Shown: positions 1 through 8,309, counted from the first letter of the stretch. The stretch: 28,654 nucleotides of DNA from CAZWBR01 sp964404205 (GCA_964404205.1 CAYOJD010000027.1:1-28654); one strand, 5' to 3'. Numbers and translations are program-made. Notes: generated by a model from the sequence alone, not told the origin.

Positions 1-475
1 GGGTCAAACAATATTCGTAATTGGCAAAAAGTAATCTGTCGCCCATTGGGACAAACGGTGCACCCTGCCCTCCCAACGCCACATCAAGATTCCGAAAATC
101 GAAAACCGTATCGATACCCGTTTCGGCAGCAATAACCGATCCGTTTCCCAATTGGAAAGTCATTTTTTTTTCGGGCTGATGAAAAATGGTATGTCCATGC
201 GAAGCAATCAACTGTGGTTTAGGCCTTCCATCAAGAAACCGATTGATCAATTGACCGGTAAACCGACCATATTGGTTATGAAGTTGAATGAAATCGAAAG
301 CCGTAAAACGATGAGCATTTTCCAGCCGGTTATACCACTCTTCAGAATAACCAAATGTTTCTGCTGCGACGATTTGAAATGCCCATGCCTCCCGGTGTAA
401 TTCAAAATTGCATAACGCAAGATCGATCCCGTCGAGCGATGTCCCTGACATTACACCTAGCACTAAATAACTCAT
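1..475 (-). CDS. anmK: Anhydro-N-acetylmuramic acid kinase, N-terminal 158 residues (runs off left edge)
   Basis: Reading the minus strand from an ATG at 475 gives 158 open codons with no stop before the window edge, so the gene is truncated by the window and not necessarily broken. The N-terminus has the AnmK phosphate-binding signature GVMSGTSLDGID (residues 7-18), then SHGHTIFHQP (92-101) and DFRNLDVALGGQGAP (126-140), all characteristic of the family; full proteins are roughly 350-390 residues. The enzyme phosphorylates and hydrates 1,6-anhydro-MurNAc to MurNAc-6-phosphate in cytoplasmic peptidoglycan recycling. Its start overlaps the stop of the upstream M23 peptidase gene in an ATGA (472-475), so the two are probably translationally coupled. 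The identification is firm from motifs; the catalytic Asp lies beyond the edge and cannot be checked. Confidence 0.93.
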   Translation of the reverse strand, partial: MSYLVLGVMSGTSLDGIDLALCNFELHREAWAFQIVAAETFGYSEEWYNRLENAHRFTAFDFIQLHNQYGRFTGQLINRFLDGRPKPQLIASHGHTIFHQPEKKMTFQLGNGSVIAAETGIDTVFDFRNLDVALGGQGAPFVPMGDRLLFANYEYCLT

Positions 476-2187
476 TTATAAAAAGTTGCTTTGTATATTT
501 TTTGATTTTGTTTGGCATCGCCGACAGTTAACACCAACTGGTGCGATTTTCCTAAATCCATTTTTGTTTTATCGAAATAATGGACAAGCATTTTGTTCTT
601 TGGGTCATATTCAAATAATACCCATTTCCCATCAATCTCGCCTCGGTAGGTTTTAATTCCTGAAAGGTTATCGGTAATGGTGAAAACCAGTTTATTTGCA
701 TCAGCTAGCGTTTTTCGCTCTTTTATTGACAATGAATTGATTACAGGTGCAATAGTATCAACAGCTACCGCGAAGTTTCCAAAAACAGACGATCTGGCAA
801 AAACCCATCCATTCGAAAAATCGCCTCCAATAGCACTTTTCTTTCCGGTTTCAGTGTTAACATCAACAATCAGTAACTTCTCTTTCCATTCCTGATTGAA
901 GCCTTCGGCCTTTATCGCAAGTGAAAATGGAACCATTACAGGTGTAAACCGATTGTGTACCTGATGAATTGGTGAATAAAGACCAATAGATGGTTTTGAC
1001 GAATAGTTGAAATTCAAATCACTACCAAGAGCCCCTTCGGGGATATTTACCCTTATCTGTTCGTTCTCAAAGACATTCTGATTATCGTATCTGAATCTTG
1101 AACTATAAGTTTGATTTTCAGCTCTCTTGTTAAACGATTTAGATACTAATTTGAAAATTAATTTTGTACAGTTTTGAAACGCATCACAAACAACAATTTC
1201 CACATCGTGACTTTTGTTATCATCGACAGCAATAAATCCCGAGTTTTCGTTATTGTGATAAAACCTCAGCCTGTTGCCCGGCTGCTGAAAAAGCAGATGA
1301 ACCGAACGACTGTTACGTATCTTTTCCTCGTAATCGATATGAGTATTGATGTAACGGCCCAAATTAAACGAAAGTTCATCCATCTGAAAACCATATTGCT
1401 GAATACCGTCGACCAATACTTTTGTCGAATATATGCCGCATTTCATTCCTCCACCACTAAAATAATCTTCGGCCTGAATCCCCAGTCCAATCTGACCAAA
1501 CACTTCTATTGAAACATTTTCTTTCAGTCTGAAGTTTTTGCCATCAGGCAAAAGATCGAATCGTTTTTTATTGAAACCCCTGTTAACATGGCTATTATCG
1601 GTAACTGGATAAATATAGAGAGACAATATTTTGGGGGCACTGTTATCTGTGATACCCATTTTATAGAAGAGCGGATTCAGCGCATTCTCTGAGCGGGTAT
1701 TTCGTATCTCGAAATGCAGGTGCGGACCACCAGAACTTCCAGTATTGCCCGACCAGGCTATAATCTCACCCTGTTTAAACTCAATTTCTTTTTTTGAAAA
1801 AGTAATATCAACCGAAAATTGTTCGCGGTAATATTGTTCCTCCTTAACCCGTTCAGCAACTTTCGGATGAAACTTGCTCAAATGGCCGTAAACACTTGTT
1901 GTCCCATCAGGATGATCCAAATACAATGCTAAACCATAACCTGTTGGGGACACATTCACGCGTGAAACATAACCATCTTTAACAGCATAAATGGGTTTCC
2001 CGATGGCTCCTCCAGTCCTGAAATCGAGTCCGGTATGAAAGTGATTGGTTCTGAGTTCGCCAAAGCCACCAGAAAAAGAAAATGGAGGTTTTACCGGTGC
2101 AATAAAACCTGAATATTTAACAGCCTCTTGAGCATTAACGATTAAAAAAACGCAGAACAGAAAAAATATAGTCGAAAATATCCTCAT
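472..2187 (-). CDS. Secreted M23 (LytM-type) metallopeptidase with long C-terminal region
   Basis: Probable periplasmic or envelope peptidoglycan endopeptidase of 571 residues. I place the start at ATG 2187 because it begins a clear signal peptide (about residues 1-19, hydrophobic core ending VNAQ). The frame stays open upstream to 2361, but that stretch has no signal-peptide character and would overlap the divergent gene. The M23 domain (about 25-180) has the zinc motif H51-x3-D55 (in FHTGLDF), YGHL at 100-103 and H156-L-H158, with the usual GNTGSSGGPHLHFE context. The remaining 390 residues look beta-rich and Ig-like, as in many Bacteroidetes M23 proteins, and were not assigned to a family. 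Its stop overlaps the anmK start, suggesting a cell-wall turnover/recycling operon. The exact cross-link cleaved is unknown; some family members are non-catalytic regulators, but the ligands here look intact. Confidence 0.9.
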   Translation of the reverse strand: MRIFSTIFFLFCVFLIVNAQEAVKYSGFIAPVKPPFSFSGGFGELRTNHFHTGLDFRTGGAIGKPIYAVKDGYVSRVNVSPTGYGLALYLDHPDGTTSVYGHLSKFHPKVAERVKEEQYYREQFSVDITFSKKEIEFKQGEIIAWSGNTGSSGGPHLHFEIRNTRSENALNPLFYKMGITDNSAPKILSLYIYPVTDNSHVNRGFNKKRFDLLPDGKNFRLKENVSIEVFGQIGLGIQAEDYFSGGGMKCGIYSTKVLVDGIQQYGFQMDELSFNLGRYINTHIDYEEKIRNSRSVHLLFQQPGNRLRFYHNNENSGFIAVDDNKSHDVEIVVCDAFQNCTKLIFKLVSKSFNKRAENQTYSSRFRYDNQNVFENEQIRVNIPEGALGSDLNFNYSSKPSIGLYSPIHQVHNRFTPVMVPFSLAIKAEGFNQEWKEKLLIVDVNTETGKKSAIGGDFSNGWVFARSSVFGNFAVAVDTIAPVINSLSIKERKTLADANKLVFTITDNLSGIKTYRGEIDGKWVLFEYDPKNKMLVHYFDKTKMDLGKSHQLVLTVGDAKQNQKIYKATFYK

Positions 2188-2261
2188 TCGTAAAAAGCTA
2201 ATCTTTTGGCGAAAATAAGAAAGTTTTGGGAGCCTGTTGATGCAATAAATGATGTAATACT

Positions 2262-2290
2262 TTTGCAATTTGAATAAAATGTTAACTTTG
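2262..2290 (+). promoter_or_regulatory. Bacteroidetes-type promoter for the zapB-like/zapA unit
   Basis: TTTG (2262-2265), 17 bases, then TAACTTTG (2283-2290), a perfect match to the Bacteroidetes -7 box TAnnTTTG with a -33 TTTG at the short end of the accepted spacing. It sits about 19 bases before the ATG at 2309 in the 121-base divergent region. This is a pattern match only. Confidence 0.5.
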
Positions 2291-2308
2291 TGACAGTAAT
2301 CCTTGGTT

Positions 2309-2602
2309 ATGACAGAGCGAGAAACTCTTTTGTTAAACGATTTCAAAGAAAAACTGGACAAGCTGATTCGTTATACATTGAAAATGAAATCAGAAAACCG
2401 GTTGCTTTTGGAAGAACAGGCACGGTTAAAAGAGCAGATATCGTTGCTAAATACGAAAAATGAAGAGTTGCAACGTAAAATCGAGGAACTAAAGTTTGCT
2501 AAATCAATGCTTGGAGGCGAAGAAAATTCGCACGAGGCAAAGATTAAGATAAACAGGTTAGTGCGGGAAATTGATAAATGTATAGCGCTGCTAAACAAGT
2601 AG
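2309..2602 (+). CDS. Small ZapB-like coiled-coil protein upstream of zapA
   Basis: A 97-residue protein, almost entirely predicted coiled coil: heptad-rich, Glu/Lys/Leu dominated from about residue 5 to 65, with no membrane segment. I use ATG 2309 instead of the TTG two codons upstream. It lies 10 bases before zapA and behind a good promoter-like site, so the two are very likely co-transcribed. Short coiled coils directly upstream of zapA are common in Bacteroidetes and are often annotated only as hypothetical. By position and build it resembles ZapB, the ZapA partner at the FtsZ ring, but sequence homology to ZapB cannot be claimed from composition alone. The structural call is secure and the function is inferred. 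Confidence 0.72.
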   Translation: MTERETLLLNDFKEKLDKLIRYTLKMKSENRLLLEEQARLKEQISLLNTKNEELQRKIEELKFAKSMLGGEENSHEAKIKINRLVREIDKCIALLNK

Positions 2603-2612
2603 TAGGCCTAAT

Positions 2613-2909
2613 ATGGATGATAAACTTTCGATAAATGTTAATATAGCCGAACGGATGTACCCGCTGAGGGTTGACCGTAAAGACGAAGAAAGTATCCGTA
2701 AGGCCGCGAAAATTATCAACGATAAGGTAATTCAGTACAAACAAAAATATGCTTCAAAAGAGGTTCAAGACTGTCTGGCGATGGCATCATTGCAGTTTGT
2801 CATTCAGAAGTTTGACACTGAACAGCGAAACGACCTCTCAGGAATGGTCGAAGAGTTGGAAAGAATGAACGATTATCTGGCTGAATTCATTGAGAAAGAA
2901 AATATATAA
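2613..2909 (+). CDS. zapA: Cell division protein ZapA
   Basis: A 98-residue ZapA-family protein. The N-terminal part (LSINVNIAERMYPLRVDRKD) is the beta-hairpin ZapA fold seen in the family, followed by IRKAAKIINDKV and a C-terminal helix that forms the tetramerisation coiled coil (EELERMNDYLAEFIEKE). The length matches the family. ZapA binds and bundles FtsZ filaments at the division septum. It follows the coiled-coil gene by 10 bases and precedes rny by 113 bases, a neighbourhood repeated across Bacteroidetes. Confidence is good, although the family is short and divergent. Confidence 0.87.
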   Translation: MDDKLSINVNIAERMYPLRVDRKDEESIRKAAKIINDKVIQYKQKYASKEVQDCLAMASLQFVIQKFDTEQRNDLSGMVEELERMNDYLAEFIEKENI

Positions 2910-2928
2910 TTCGAATATATTAGTTGTC

Positions 2929-2996
2929 CCGCTTTTAAATTTTGGAATGTTTCTGGTAAATTTCAGAACATTAGAAGTTTAAAATGCGGTTTTTTT
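2929..2996 (+). other. Long imperfect hairpin with U-tract between zapA and rny
   Basis: Outer stem CCGCTTTTAAA (2929-2939) pairs with TTTAAAATGCGG (2978-2989, one bulged base); inner stem AATGTTTCTG (2946-2955) pairs with CAGAACATT (2964-2972, one bulge). The structure is followed by a T run at 2990-2996. The nested stems plus T run fit an intrinsic terminator or attenuator that would reduce readthrough from zapA into rny, or the 3' end of a small RNA. The pairing is seen directly; the role is inferred. Confidence 0.55.
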
Positions 2997-3022
2997 ATGT
3001 TTAACAAATTAATTTTTTATAG

Positions 3023-4579
3023 ATGACAATAACAATAATAGTAGGCATTGTGGCAATAATTGCAGGAGGTGGTGCTTCATACTTTCTGTGGGACACAGTG
3101 TTGCATAAGAAAAGAAACCACATTCTGAAAGAGGCCGAAGTCCAGTCAGAAATGTTGAAAGAGAAAAAAATCATTCAGGCCAAAGAAAAGTACATCCAAC
3201 TGAAATCGGAACACGAAAGTTATATTAACGAACGAAATCAGCGCATTTTAAGTGCAGAAAATAAGTTGAAACAAAAAGAAACAATTTTTCTGCAACAAAA
3301 GTCAGAACTGCAACGCAAAATCAAAGAGTCGGAAATTGCGAAGAAAGATGCCGATACGATTCGCGAAAACCTTACTTCTCAGCTCGAGTTAATCGATCAG
3401 AAAAACGAAGAGCTGGAAAGAATGCACAAACAACAAATCGAACAACTCGAAGCTATTTCAGGGCTTTCAGCCGAAGATGCCAAAAATCAATTGGTCGAAT
3501 CGTTAAAAAACGAAGCTAAATCGGAAGCCATTTCTTACATTCAGGAAATTATGGATGAGGCCAAGATGACAGCCAATAAAGAGGCCAAAAAAATTATAGT
3601 TAAGTCGATACAACGTGTAGCCTCGGAAACTGCAATCGAGAATGCTGTTACTGTATTTCATATCGAGAGTGACGAAATCAAAGGGCGGATTATTGGTCGT
3701 GAGGGCCGCAACATCAGAGCACTTGAAGCCGCTACCGGGATTGAAATAATTGTTGACGATACTCCCGAGGCAATTGTTCTTTCCGGATTTGACCCTGTAC
3801 GCCGGGAAATTGCACGACTTGCCCTCCACCAACTGGTTACCGACGGACGAATTCATCCTGCCCGTATCGAAGAGGTGGTAAATAAAGTAAAGAAACAGGT
3901 TGAAGAAGAAATTATCGAAACTGGTAAACGCACTACTATCGACCTTGGTATCCACGGTATGCACCCTGAACTAATCCGTTTGATTGGTAAAATGAAATAT
4001 CGTTCGTCGTACGGACAAAATTTGTTACAGCATTCGCGTGAAACAGCGAACCTTTGCGCGATTATGGCAGCCGAGCTTGGATTAAATCCCAAGAAAGCCA
4101 AACGCGCCGGATTATTGCACGACATTGGTAAAGTACCGGATGACGAACCGGAATTACCGCACGCTGTTTTAGGGATGAAACTGGCCGAGAAATACAAAGA
4201 GAAACCCGATATCTGTAATGCCATTGGTGCTCACCACGATGAAGTTGAAATGGAATCACTACTTGCCCCGCTTGTTCAGGCATGCGATGCCATCTCTGGT
4301 GCCCGACCTGGTGCCCGACGCGAAGCAGTTGAATCATACATCAAACGTTTGAACGACCTCGAAAATATGGCACTCTCCTACCCAGGTGTTACCAAGACAT
4401 ATGCTATTCAAGCGGGTCGCGAACTCAGGGTAATTGTTGGTAGCGATAAGATGGGCGATGCTGAAGCAGAAAGTTTGTCTTATGATATAGCCAAGCGAAT
4501 TCAGGACGAAATGACTTATCCTGGTCAGGTTAAAATTACCGTTATCCGCGAAACCCGCGCTGTCAGCTACGCGAAATAA
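3023..4579 (+). CDS. rny: Ribonuclease Y
   Basis: A 518-residue membrane-anchored endoribonuclease that initiates mRNA turnover, in the standard RNase Y order. There is one N-terminal transmembrane helix (about 3-23), a long charged coiled coil (about 30-190), a KH RNA-binding domain with the loop GRIIGREGRNIR (221-232), and an HD metal-dependent phosphohydrolase domain with H337 (QHSRE) and H366-D367 (LLHDIGK), then AHHDEVE. The length agrees with the family (about 510-530). The start ATG 3023 begins directly with the membrane helix. A strong terminator follows 20 bases after the stop, so rny ends its transcription unit. The zapA-rny neighbourhood is typical of the phylum. The identification is essentially certain. 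Confidence 0.97.
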   Translation: MTITIIVGIVAIIAGGGASYFLWDTVLHKKRNHILKEAEVQSEMLKEKKIIQAKEKYIQLKSEHESYINERNQRILSAENKLKQKETIFLQQKSELQRKIKESEIAKKDADTIRENLTSQLELIDQKNEELERMHKQQIEQLEAISGLSAEDAKNQLVESLKNEAKSEAISYIQEIMDEAKMTANKEAKKIIVKSIQRVASETAIENAVTVFHIESDEIKGRIIGREGRNIRALEAATGIEIIVDDTPEAIVLSGFDPVRREIARLALHQLVTDGRIHPARIEEVVNKVKKQVEEEIIETGKRTTIDLGIHGMHPELIRLIGKMKYRSSYGQNLLQHSRETANLCAIMAAELGLNPKKAKRAGLLHDIGKVPDDEPELPHAVLGMKLAEKYKEKPDICNAIGAHHDEVEMESLLAPLVQACDAISGARPGARREAVESYIKRLNDLENMALSYPGVTKTYAIQAGRELRVIVGSDKMGDAEAESLSYDIAKRIQDEMTYPGQVKITVIRETRAVSYAK

Positions 4580-4596
4580 CTTCCACAATTCATATT

Positions 4597-4626
4597 AAAA
4601 AAAGCCGCAGTTTGCGGCTTTTTTTG
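4597..4626 (+). terminator. Intrinsic terminator after rny
   Basis: Perfect 9-bp stem AAAGCCGCA (4601-4609) / TGCGGCTTT (4613-4621) with a 3-base loop, followed by a T run to 4625. The A run on the left side may let it act weakly in the opposite direction too. Confidence 0.9.
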
Positions 4627-4697
4627 TCTCTATGCATCTCGTGTAAATTGCTTACCTTTAACACAATGATGTGCCCTCTGACAAAATTTGTTAAAAA

Positions 4698-5183
4698 ATG
4701 CAACCCATAAAAAAACTCAACAATAAAGTGACTGTCACATTCGACAAGGGGAAATTTGATGATTGGTGTGTTTATCTGGTAGAAAGGAATGGATATCAAC
4801 ATGCACCTACTGATTATGAGTATTTTTCTGCATTTTTAAAGTTATCAGATTTTTACTCATCGGAGAAACTTTATAATGATTTTCTCAAGATCTACAACCG
4901 AACGACACAAAACATTGACTTTGATACTTTACTGGCAATTGATAAAATTACAAAGAGCTATCAACTTCAGCACCAAAATATGATTCAACAATGGTTTACT
5001 GTTATTTATGCAGCCATGGTTGCCGAAGAAAACAAAGCCTATACAATATTAAAAAAACGAATTAAGCGACTCGGGATGTATCAATTACTGGTTCTCAGGT
5101 GGAGTATTGAAGAGGCAACAACCTTTAGTAAAGGAAAGAAATGGAAAGAACTTGATTCAATTATGACAGGATTTGGCTTTTAA
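4698..5183 (+). CDS. Conserved-looking hypothetical protein, 161 residues
   Basis: I do not recognise this protein. It is soluble (no signal peptide or membrane segment), mostly helical in composition and rich in Tyr, Lys and aromatic residues, with no cysteine motif beyond a single Cys and no nucleotide-binding signature. Coding is supported by an open frame that fills the space between two strong terminators (4597-4626 and 5194-5217) and by normal codon use like its neighbours. The flanking terminators make it a monocistronic unit. A near-match to a -7 box (TACCTTTA, 4653-4660) lies 37 bases upstream but has no clear -33 partner. No function is proposed. Confidence 0.75.
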   Translation: MQPIKKLNNKVTVTFDKGKFDDWCVYLVERNGYQHAPTDYEYFSAFLKLSDFYSSEKLYNDFLKIYNRTTQNIDFDTLLAIDKITKSYQLQHQNMIQQWFTVIYAAMVAEENKAYTILKKRIKRLGMYQLLVLRWSIEEATTFSKGKKWKELDSIMTGFGF

Positions 5184-5193
5184 ATTTGAACAA

Positions 5194-5217
5194 AAAACCC
5201 GGCATAAACCGGGTTTT
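5194..5217. terminator. Bidirectional terminator between convergent genes
   Basis: Perfect 9-bp stem AAAACCCGG (5194-5202) / CCGGGTTTT (5209-5217) with a 6-base loop. A runs and T runs on either side let it serve both the 161-residue gene (+) and the dehydrogenase at the end of the minus-strand unit. Confidence 0.85.
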
Positions 5218-5238
5218 AATATCAATAATTGCAAAATA

Positions 5239-6435
5239 TTAATCAAATTCAAGATTCACATCGTGCAACTCCCACCAAGGTAAACCGTGCAGATTTAACT
5301 CATTCATAAACGGATCTGGATTAAACTCTTCAACATTGAATACGCCAGGTTTTTTCCATTTTCCTTGAAGATACATCATTGCACCAATCATAGCCGGAAC
5401 ACCAGTAGTATAACTTACTGCCTGCGCACCAGTTTCGGCGTAAGCTGCTTCGTGACTACAGTTATTGTAAACATAGTATGTTTTCTCTTTTCCATCTTTC
5501 AAGCCTCTTATGCGACAACCTATCGAAGTTTCACCAGTATAATTTTCGCCCAGTTGCTCAGGAGCTGGTAAAACGGCTTTCAGAAACTGAATCGGAACAA
5601 TCTCCTTACCTTCGTAAATAATAGGTTTAATACTGGCCATACCAATATTCTGAATTACCCGTAGATGAGTCAAATATTCCTGACCGAAAGTCATCCAAAA
5701 GCGAGCCCGTTTCAACGATGGAAAGTTTTTTACAAGCGATTCCAGTTCTTCGTGATAAATCAGATATGACTCTTTTTCACCAATATGCGGGTAAGTAAGC
5801 GGATAATGGATTTCGTGCGGTTCAGTTAAAACCCACTGTCCATTTTCCCAATATTTACCTTTCTGAGTCACCTCACGAATGTTGATCTCGGGGTTAAAAT
5901 TGGTAGCAAAAGCTTTTCCATGATCGCCTGCATTACAGTCGACAATATCAAGATATTGGATTTCGTCGAAATGGTGCTTTGCAGCATAGGCCGTATAAAT
6001 GCTGGTTACACCGGGGTCGAAACCACATCCAAGAATGGCTGTCAAACCAGCTTCTTTGAATTTTTCCTGATAAGCCCACTGCCATTTATATTCAAATTTA
6101 GCCTCGTCTTTCGGCTCATAGTTGGCTGTATCCAAATATGATACACCGGTTTCAAGACAGGCGTCCATGATGGTCAAATCCTGATAAGGAAGTGCCACAT
6201 TAACCACGAGATCCGGGTTAAATGAGCGAATAAGCTGAACAAGTTCCGGTACATTATCGGCATCAACCTGTGCCGTCTTAACCCTGTTGCCGCCAATTTG
6301 ATTTGCAATAGCGTCACATTTTGATTTTGTACGGCTTGCAAGTAAGATTTCAGAAAAAACTTCAGGCAGGCCCGCCATTTTATGGGCAACAACAGTTCCC
6401 ACTCCTCCTGCTCCAATAATCAATACTTTTCCCAT
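5239..6435 (-). CDS. Carboxynorspermidine/carboxyspermidine dehydrogenase (saccharopine dehydrogenase family)
   Basis: A 398-residue NAD(P)H oxidoreductase. An N-terminal Rossmann fold with GAGGVGTVVAHKM (from about residue 8) leads into the saccharopine-dehydrogenase-like catalytic region (NYEPKDEAKFEYKWQW, GCGFDPGVTS, DCNAGDHGKAFATNFNPEIN, then SHEAAYAETGAQAVSYTTG). The GDHG and FATNFNPEINIRE segments are those I associate with carboxynorspermidine synthase (CANSDH/CASDH), which condenses aspartate semialdehyde with diaminopropane or putrescine in the alternative spermidine pathway found in many Bacteroidetes. Lysine-pathway saccharopine reductase is the alternative but is less consistent with these motifs and with agmatine-to-putrescine genes about 10 kb away. 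It follows atpC by 82 bases on the same strand and ends at a terminator. The decarboxylase partner (nspC-like) is not in the window. Confidence 0.82.
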   Translation of the reverse strand: MGKVLIIGAGGVGTVVAHKMAGLPEVFSEILLASRTKSKCDAIANQIGGNRVKTAQVDADNVPELVQLIRSFNPDLVVNVALPYQDLTIMDACLETGVSYLDTANYEPKDEAKFEYKWQWAYQEKFKEAGLTAILGCGFDPGVTSIYTAYAAKHHFDEIQYLDIVDCNAGDHGKAFATNFNPEINIREVTQKGKYWENGQWVLTEPHEIHYPLTYPHIGEKESYLIYHEELESLVKNFPSLKRARFWMTFGQEYLTHLRVIQNIGMASIKPIIYEGKEIVPIQFLKAVLPAPEQLGENYTGETSIGCRIRGLKDGKEKTYYVYNNCSHEAAYAETGAQAVSYTTGVPAMIGAMMYLQGKWKKPGVFNVEEFNPDPFMNELNLHGLPWWELHDVNLEFD

Positions 6436-6517
6436 TTCGATTTAATTCTTTATACCTGGTAAAAATTTCTACAAAGAAACCACTTTTTTGCGATCGTTGC
6501 TACGACCTTTGCGAGAT

Positions 6518-6763
6518 TCAACTCAGATTCTCAATCAAAACCTTAATTTCGTTGTTGACCACTTCAACCACACCTCCATTCACTTCGAATGTTTCGGTAT
6601 AACCTGTTGGTTCAACAATCTTTATCTTCCCTTTTATCAGCGTTGAAATAAGAGGGGCATGATTGTGCAGTATCTCGAATATGCCCAATTCGCCAGGTAG
6701 CGATATCGATTTTATTTCGCCTGAATAAAGATAAGCTTCGGGGGTGATGATTTCGACATTCAT
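6518..6763 (-). CDS. atpC: F1Fo ATP synthase subunit epsilon (short form)
   Basis: An 81-residue epsilon subunit containing only the N-terminal beta-sandwich (ITPEAYLYSGEIKSISLPG, LGIFEILHNHAPLIS, EVNGGVVEVVNNEIKVLIE). The C-terminal two-helix domain that lets epsilon act as an ATPase brake in E. coli or Bacillus (full length about 130-140) is absent, as is common in Bacteroidetes. The subunit sits on the central stalk next to gamma and the c ring. It follows atpD by 12 bases and is the last ATP synthase gene of the unit. The gene is complete, with a proper ATG and stop, so it is not a truncation artefact. Confidence 0.94.
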   Translation of the reverse strand: MNVEIITPEAYLYSGEIKSISLPGELGIFEILHNHAPLISTLIKGKIKIVEPTGYTETFEVNGGVVEVVNNEIKVLIENLS

Positions 6764-6775
6764 ATTATAAGAATA

Positions 6776-8284
6776 TTAACGGGCTTCGGCTAACAGCTTC
6801 TCCCCTTTTGCAATAGCTTCATCAATTGTTCCGACCATACTGAAAGCAGTCTCGGGATACTTATCAACCTCGCCATCCAATATTGCATTAAAACCCTTGA
6901 TGGTATCGTCAATAGAAACCCAAACCCCTTTCATGCCTGTAAATGCTTCAGCTACGTGGAACGGCTGCGACAGGAAACGTTGAACCCGTCGCGCACGGTG
7001 TACAATAAGCTTATCAGCCTCACTTAGTTCATCCATCCCAAGAATGGCAATAATATCCTGAAGTTCTTTATAATGCTGAAGGATTTCTTTTACACGTTGG
7101 GCCGTTTTATAGTGCTCTGCACCAACGACATCGGGTGAAAGAATTCTGGAAGTTGAATCAAGAGGATCAACTGCAGGATAAATACCCATTTCAGAAACCT
7201 TACGGCTCAAGACTGTTGTAGCATCAAGGTGGGCAAATGTGGTGGCCGGAGCTGGGTCTGTAAGGTCATCAGCCGGAACATACACCGCTTGAACAGAGGT
7301 TATTGAACCATATTTAGTTGACGTGATACGCTCCTGCAAAAGTCCCATTTCCGTAGCCAAAGTAGGTTGATATCCAACTGCTGATGGCATACGACCAAGC
7401 AATGCAGATACTTCGGAACCGGCTTGCGTAAAACGGAAAATATTATCGACAAAGAACAGAATATCATTGCCTTTACCCTTTTTGTCACCATCTCGAAAAT
7501 ATTCAGCAACAGTTAATCCCGAAAGGGCAACACGTGCCCGTGCTCCAGGCGGTTCATTCATCTGACCAAAAACAAGAGTTGCTTTTGATTCGCCCAACTC
7601 TTTAGGATCGACAAGACTCAAATCCCATCCACCTTTGGCCATCGATTTTTCAAACTCTTCGCCATATTTGATAACACCCGACTCAATCATTTCGCGAAGC
7701 AAATCGTTTCCTTCACGGGTACGTTCGCCAACACCGGCAAAAACCGACTGTCCATCGTATTTTTTGGCTACGTTGTTTATTAATTCCATAATAAGCACCG
7801 TCTTTCCCACACCGGCACCACCAAAGAGGCCAATTTTCCCCCCTTTTGAATATGGTTCTAACAGGTCGATTACTTTGATACCGGTGAAAAGAATCTCTTT
7901 TTCTGTAGAAAGATCTTCGAATTGAGGAGGCTTATTGTGAATTTCGTAACCACCGTCACGATTCAACTCACCGATTCCATCAATAGCTTCGCCAATTACG
8001 TTCAGTAACCTCCCTTTAATTTGATTGCCAACCGGCATCGATATGGCATGGTCGGTAGCTAAAACGTCCATTCCACGCCAAAGTCCGTCGGTGGAATCCA
8101 TTGCAATTGTACGTACCGTGTTTTCACCGATATGTTGCTGACATTCGAGTATTAATTTTTGTCCATTGGCCCTCGAAACCTCAAGCGCTTCATAGATTTC
8201 GGGAAGTCTGTTATTTATCTTATCAAAACTGACATCGACCACAGGTCCGATTACCTGGATTATTTTTCCTACCGACTGAGACAT
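6776..8284 (-). CDS. atpD: F1Fo ATP synthase subunit beta
   Basis: The 502-residue catalytic subunit of F1. The Walker A loop GGAGVGKT is at 155-162, the catalytic GERTREGND segment starts at 186, FVDNIFRFTQAGSEVSALLGRMPS is the Walker B/DELSEED-side region, and the catch-loop segment reads MDELSEADK. The length is typical of Bacteroidetes beta subunits, slightly longer than E. coli. It lies 25 bases after atpG and 12 bases before atpC on the minus strand, within the B-E-F-H-A-G-D-C series. There is no anomaly in key residues. The identification is certain. Confidence 0.98.
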   Translation of the reverse strand: MSQSVGKIIQVIGPVVDVSFDKINNRLPEIYEALEVSRANGQKLILECQQHIGENTVRTIAMDSTDGLWRGMDVLATDHAISMPVGNQIKGRLLNVIGEAIDGIGELNRDGGYEIHNKPPQFEDLSTEKEILFTGIKVIDLLEPYSKGGKIGLFGGAGVGKTVLIMELINNVAKKYDGQSVFAGVGERTREGNDLLREMIESGVIKYGEEFEKSMAKGGWDLSLVDPKELGESKATLVFGQMNEPPGARARVALSGLTVAEYFRDGDKKGKGNDILFFVDNIFRFTQAGSEVSALLGRMPSAVGYQPTLATEMGLLQERITSTKYGSITSVQAVYVPADDLTDPAPATTFAHLDATTVLSRKVSEMGIYPAVDPLDSTSRILSPDVVGAEHYKTAQRVKEILQHYKELQDIIAILGMDELSEADKLIVHRARRVQRFLSQPFHVAEAFTGMKGVWVSIDDTIKGFNAILDGEVDKYPETAFSMVGTIDEAIAKGEKLLAEAR

Positions 8285-8309
8285 ATTATTGTTTATTTAA
8301 TTATCTGTA

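Noticed and set aside
152..400. 82-residue open frame on the plus strand
   Set aside because: It lies antisense inside anmK, whose minus-strand reading shows conserved family motifs; the plus frame has none.
2188..2361. 58-codon N-terminal extension of the M23 frame
   Set aside because: It has no signal-peptide character, overlaps the divergent promoter and coiled-coil gene, and hides the obvious signal peptide starting at 2187.
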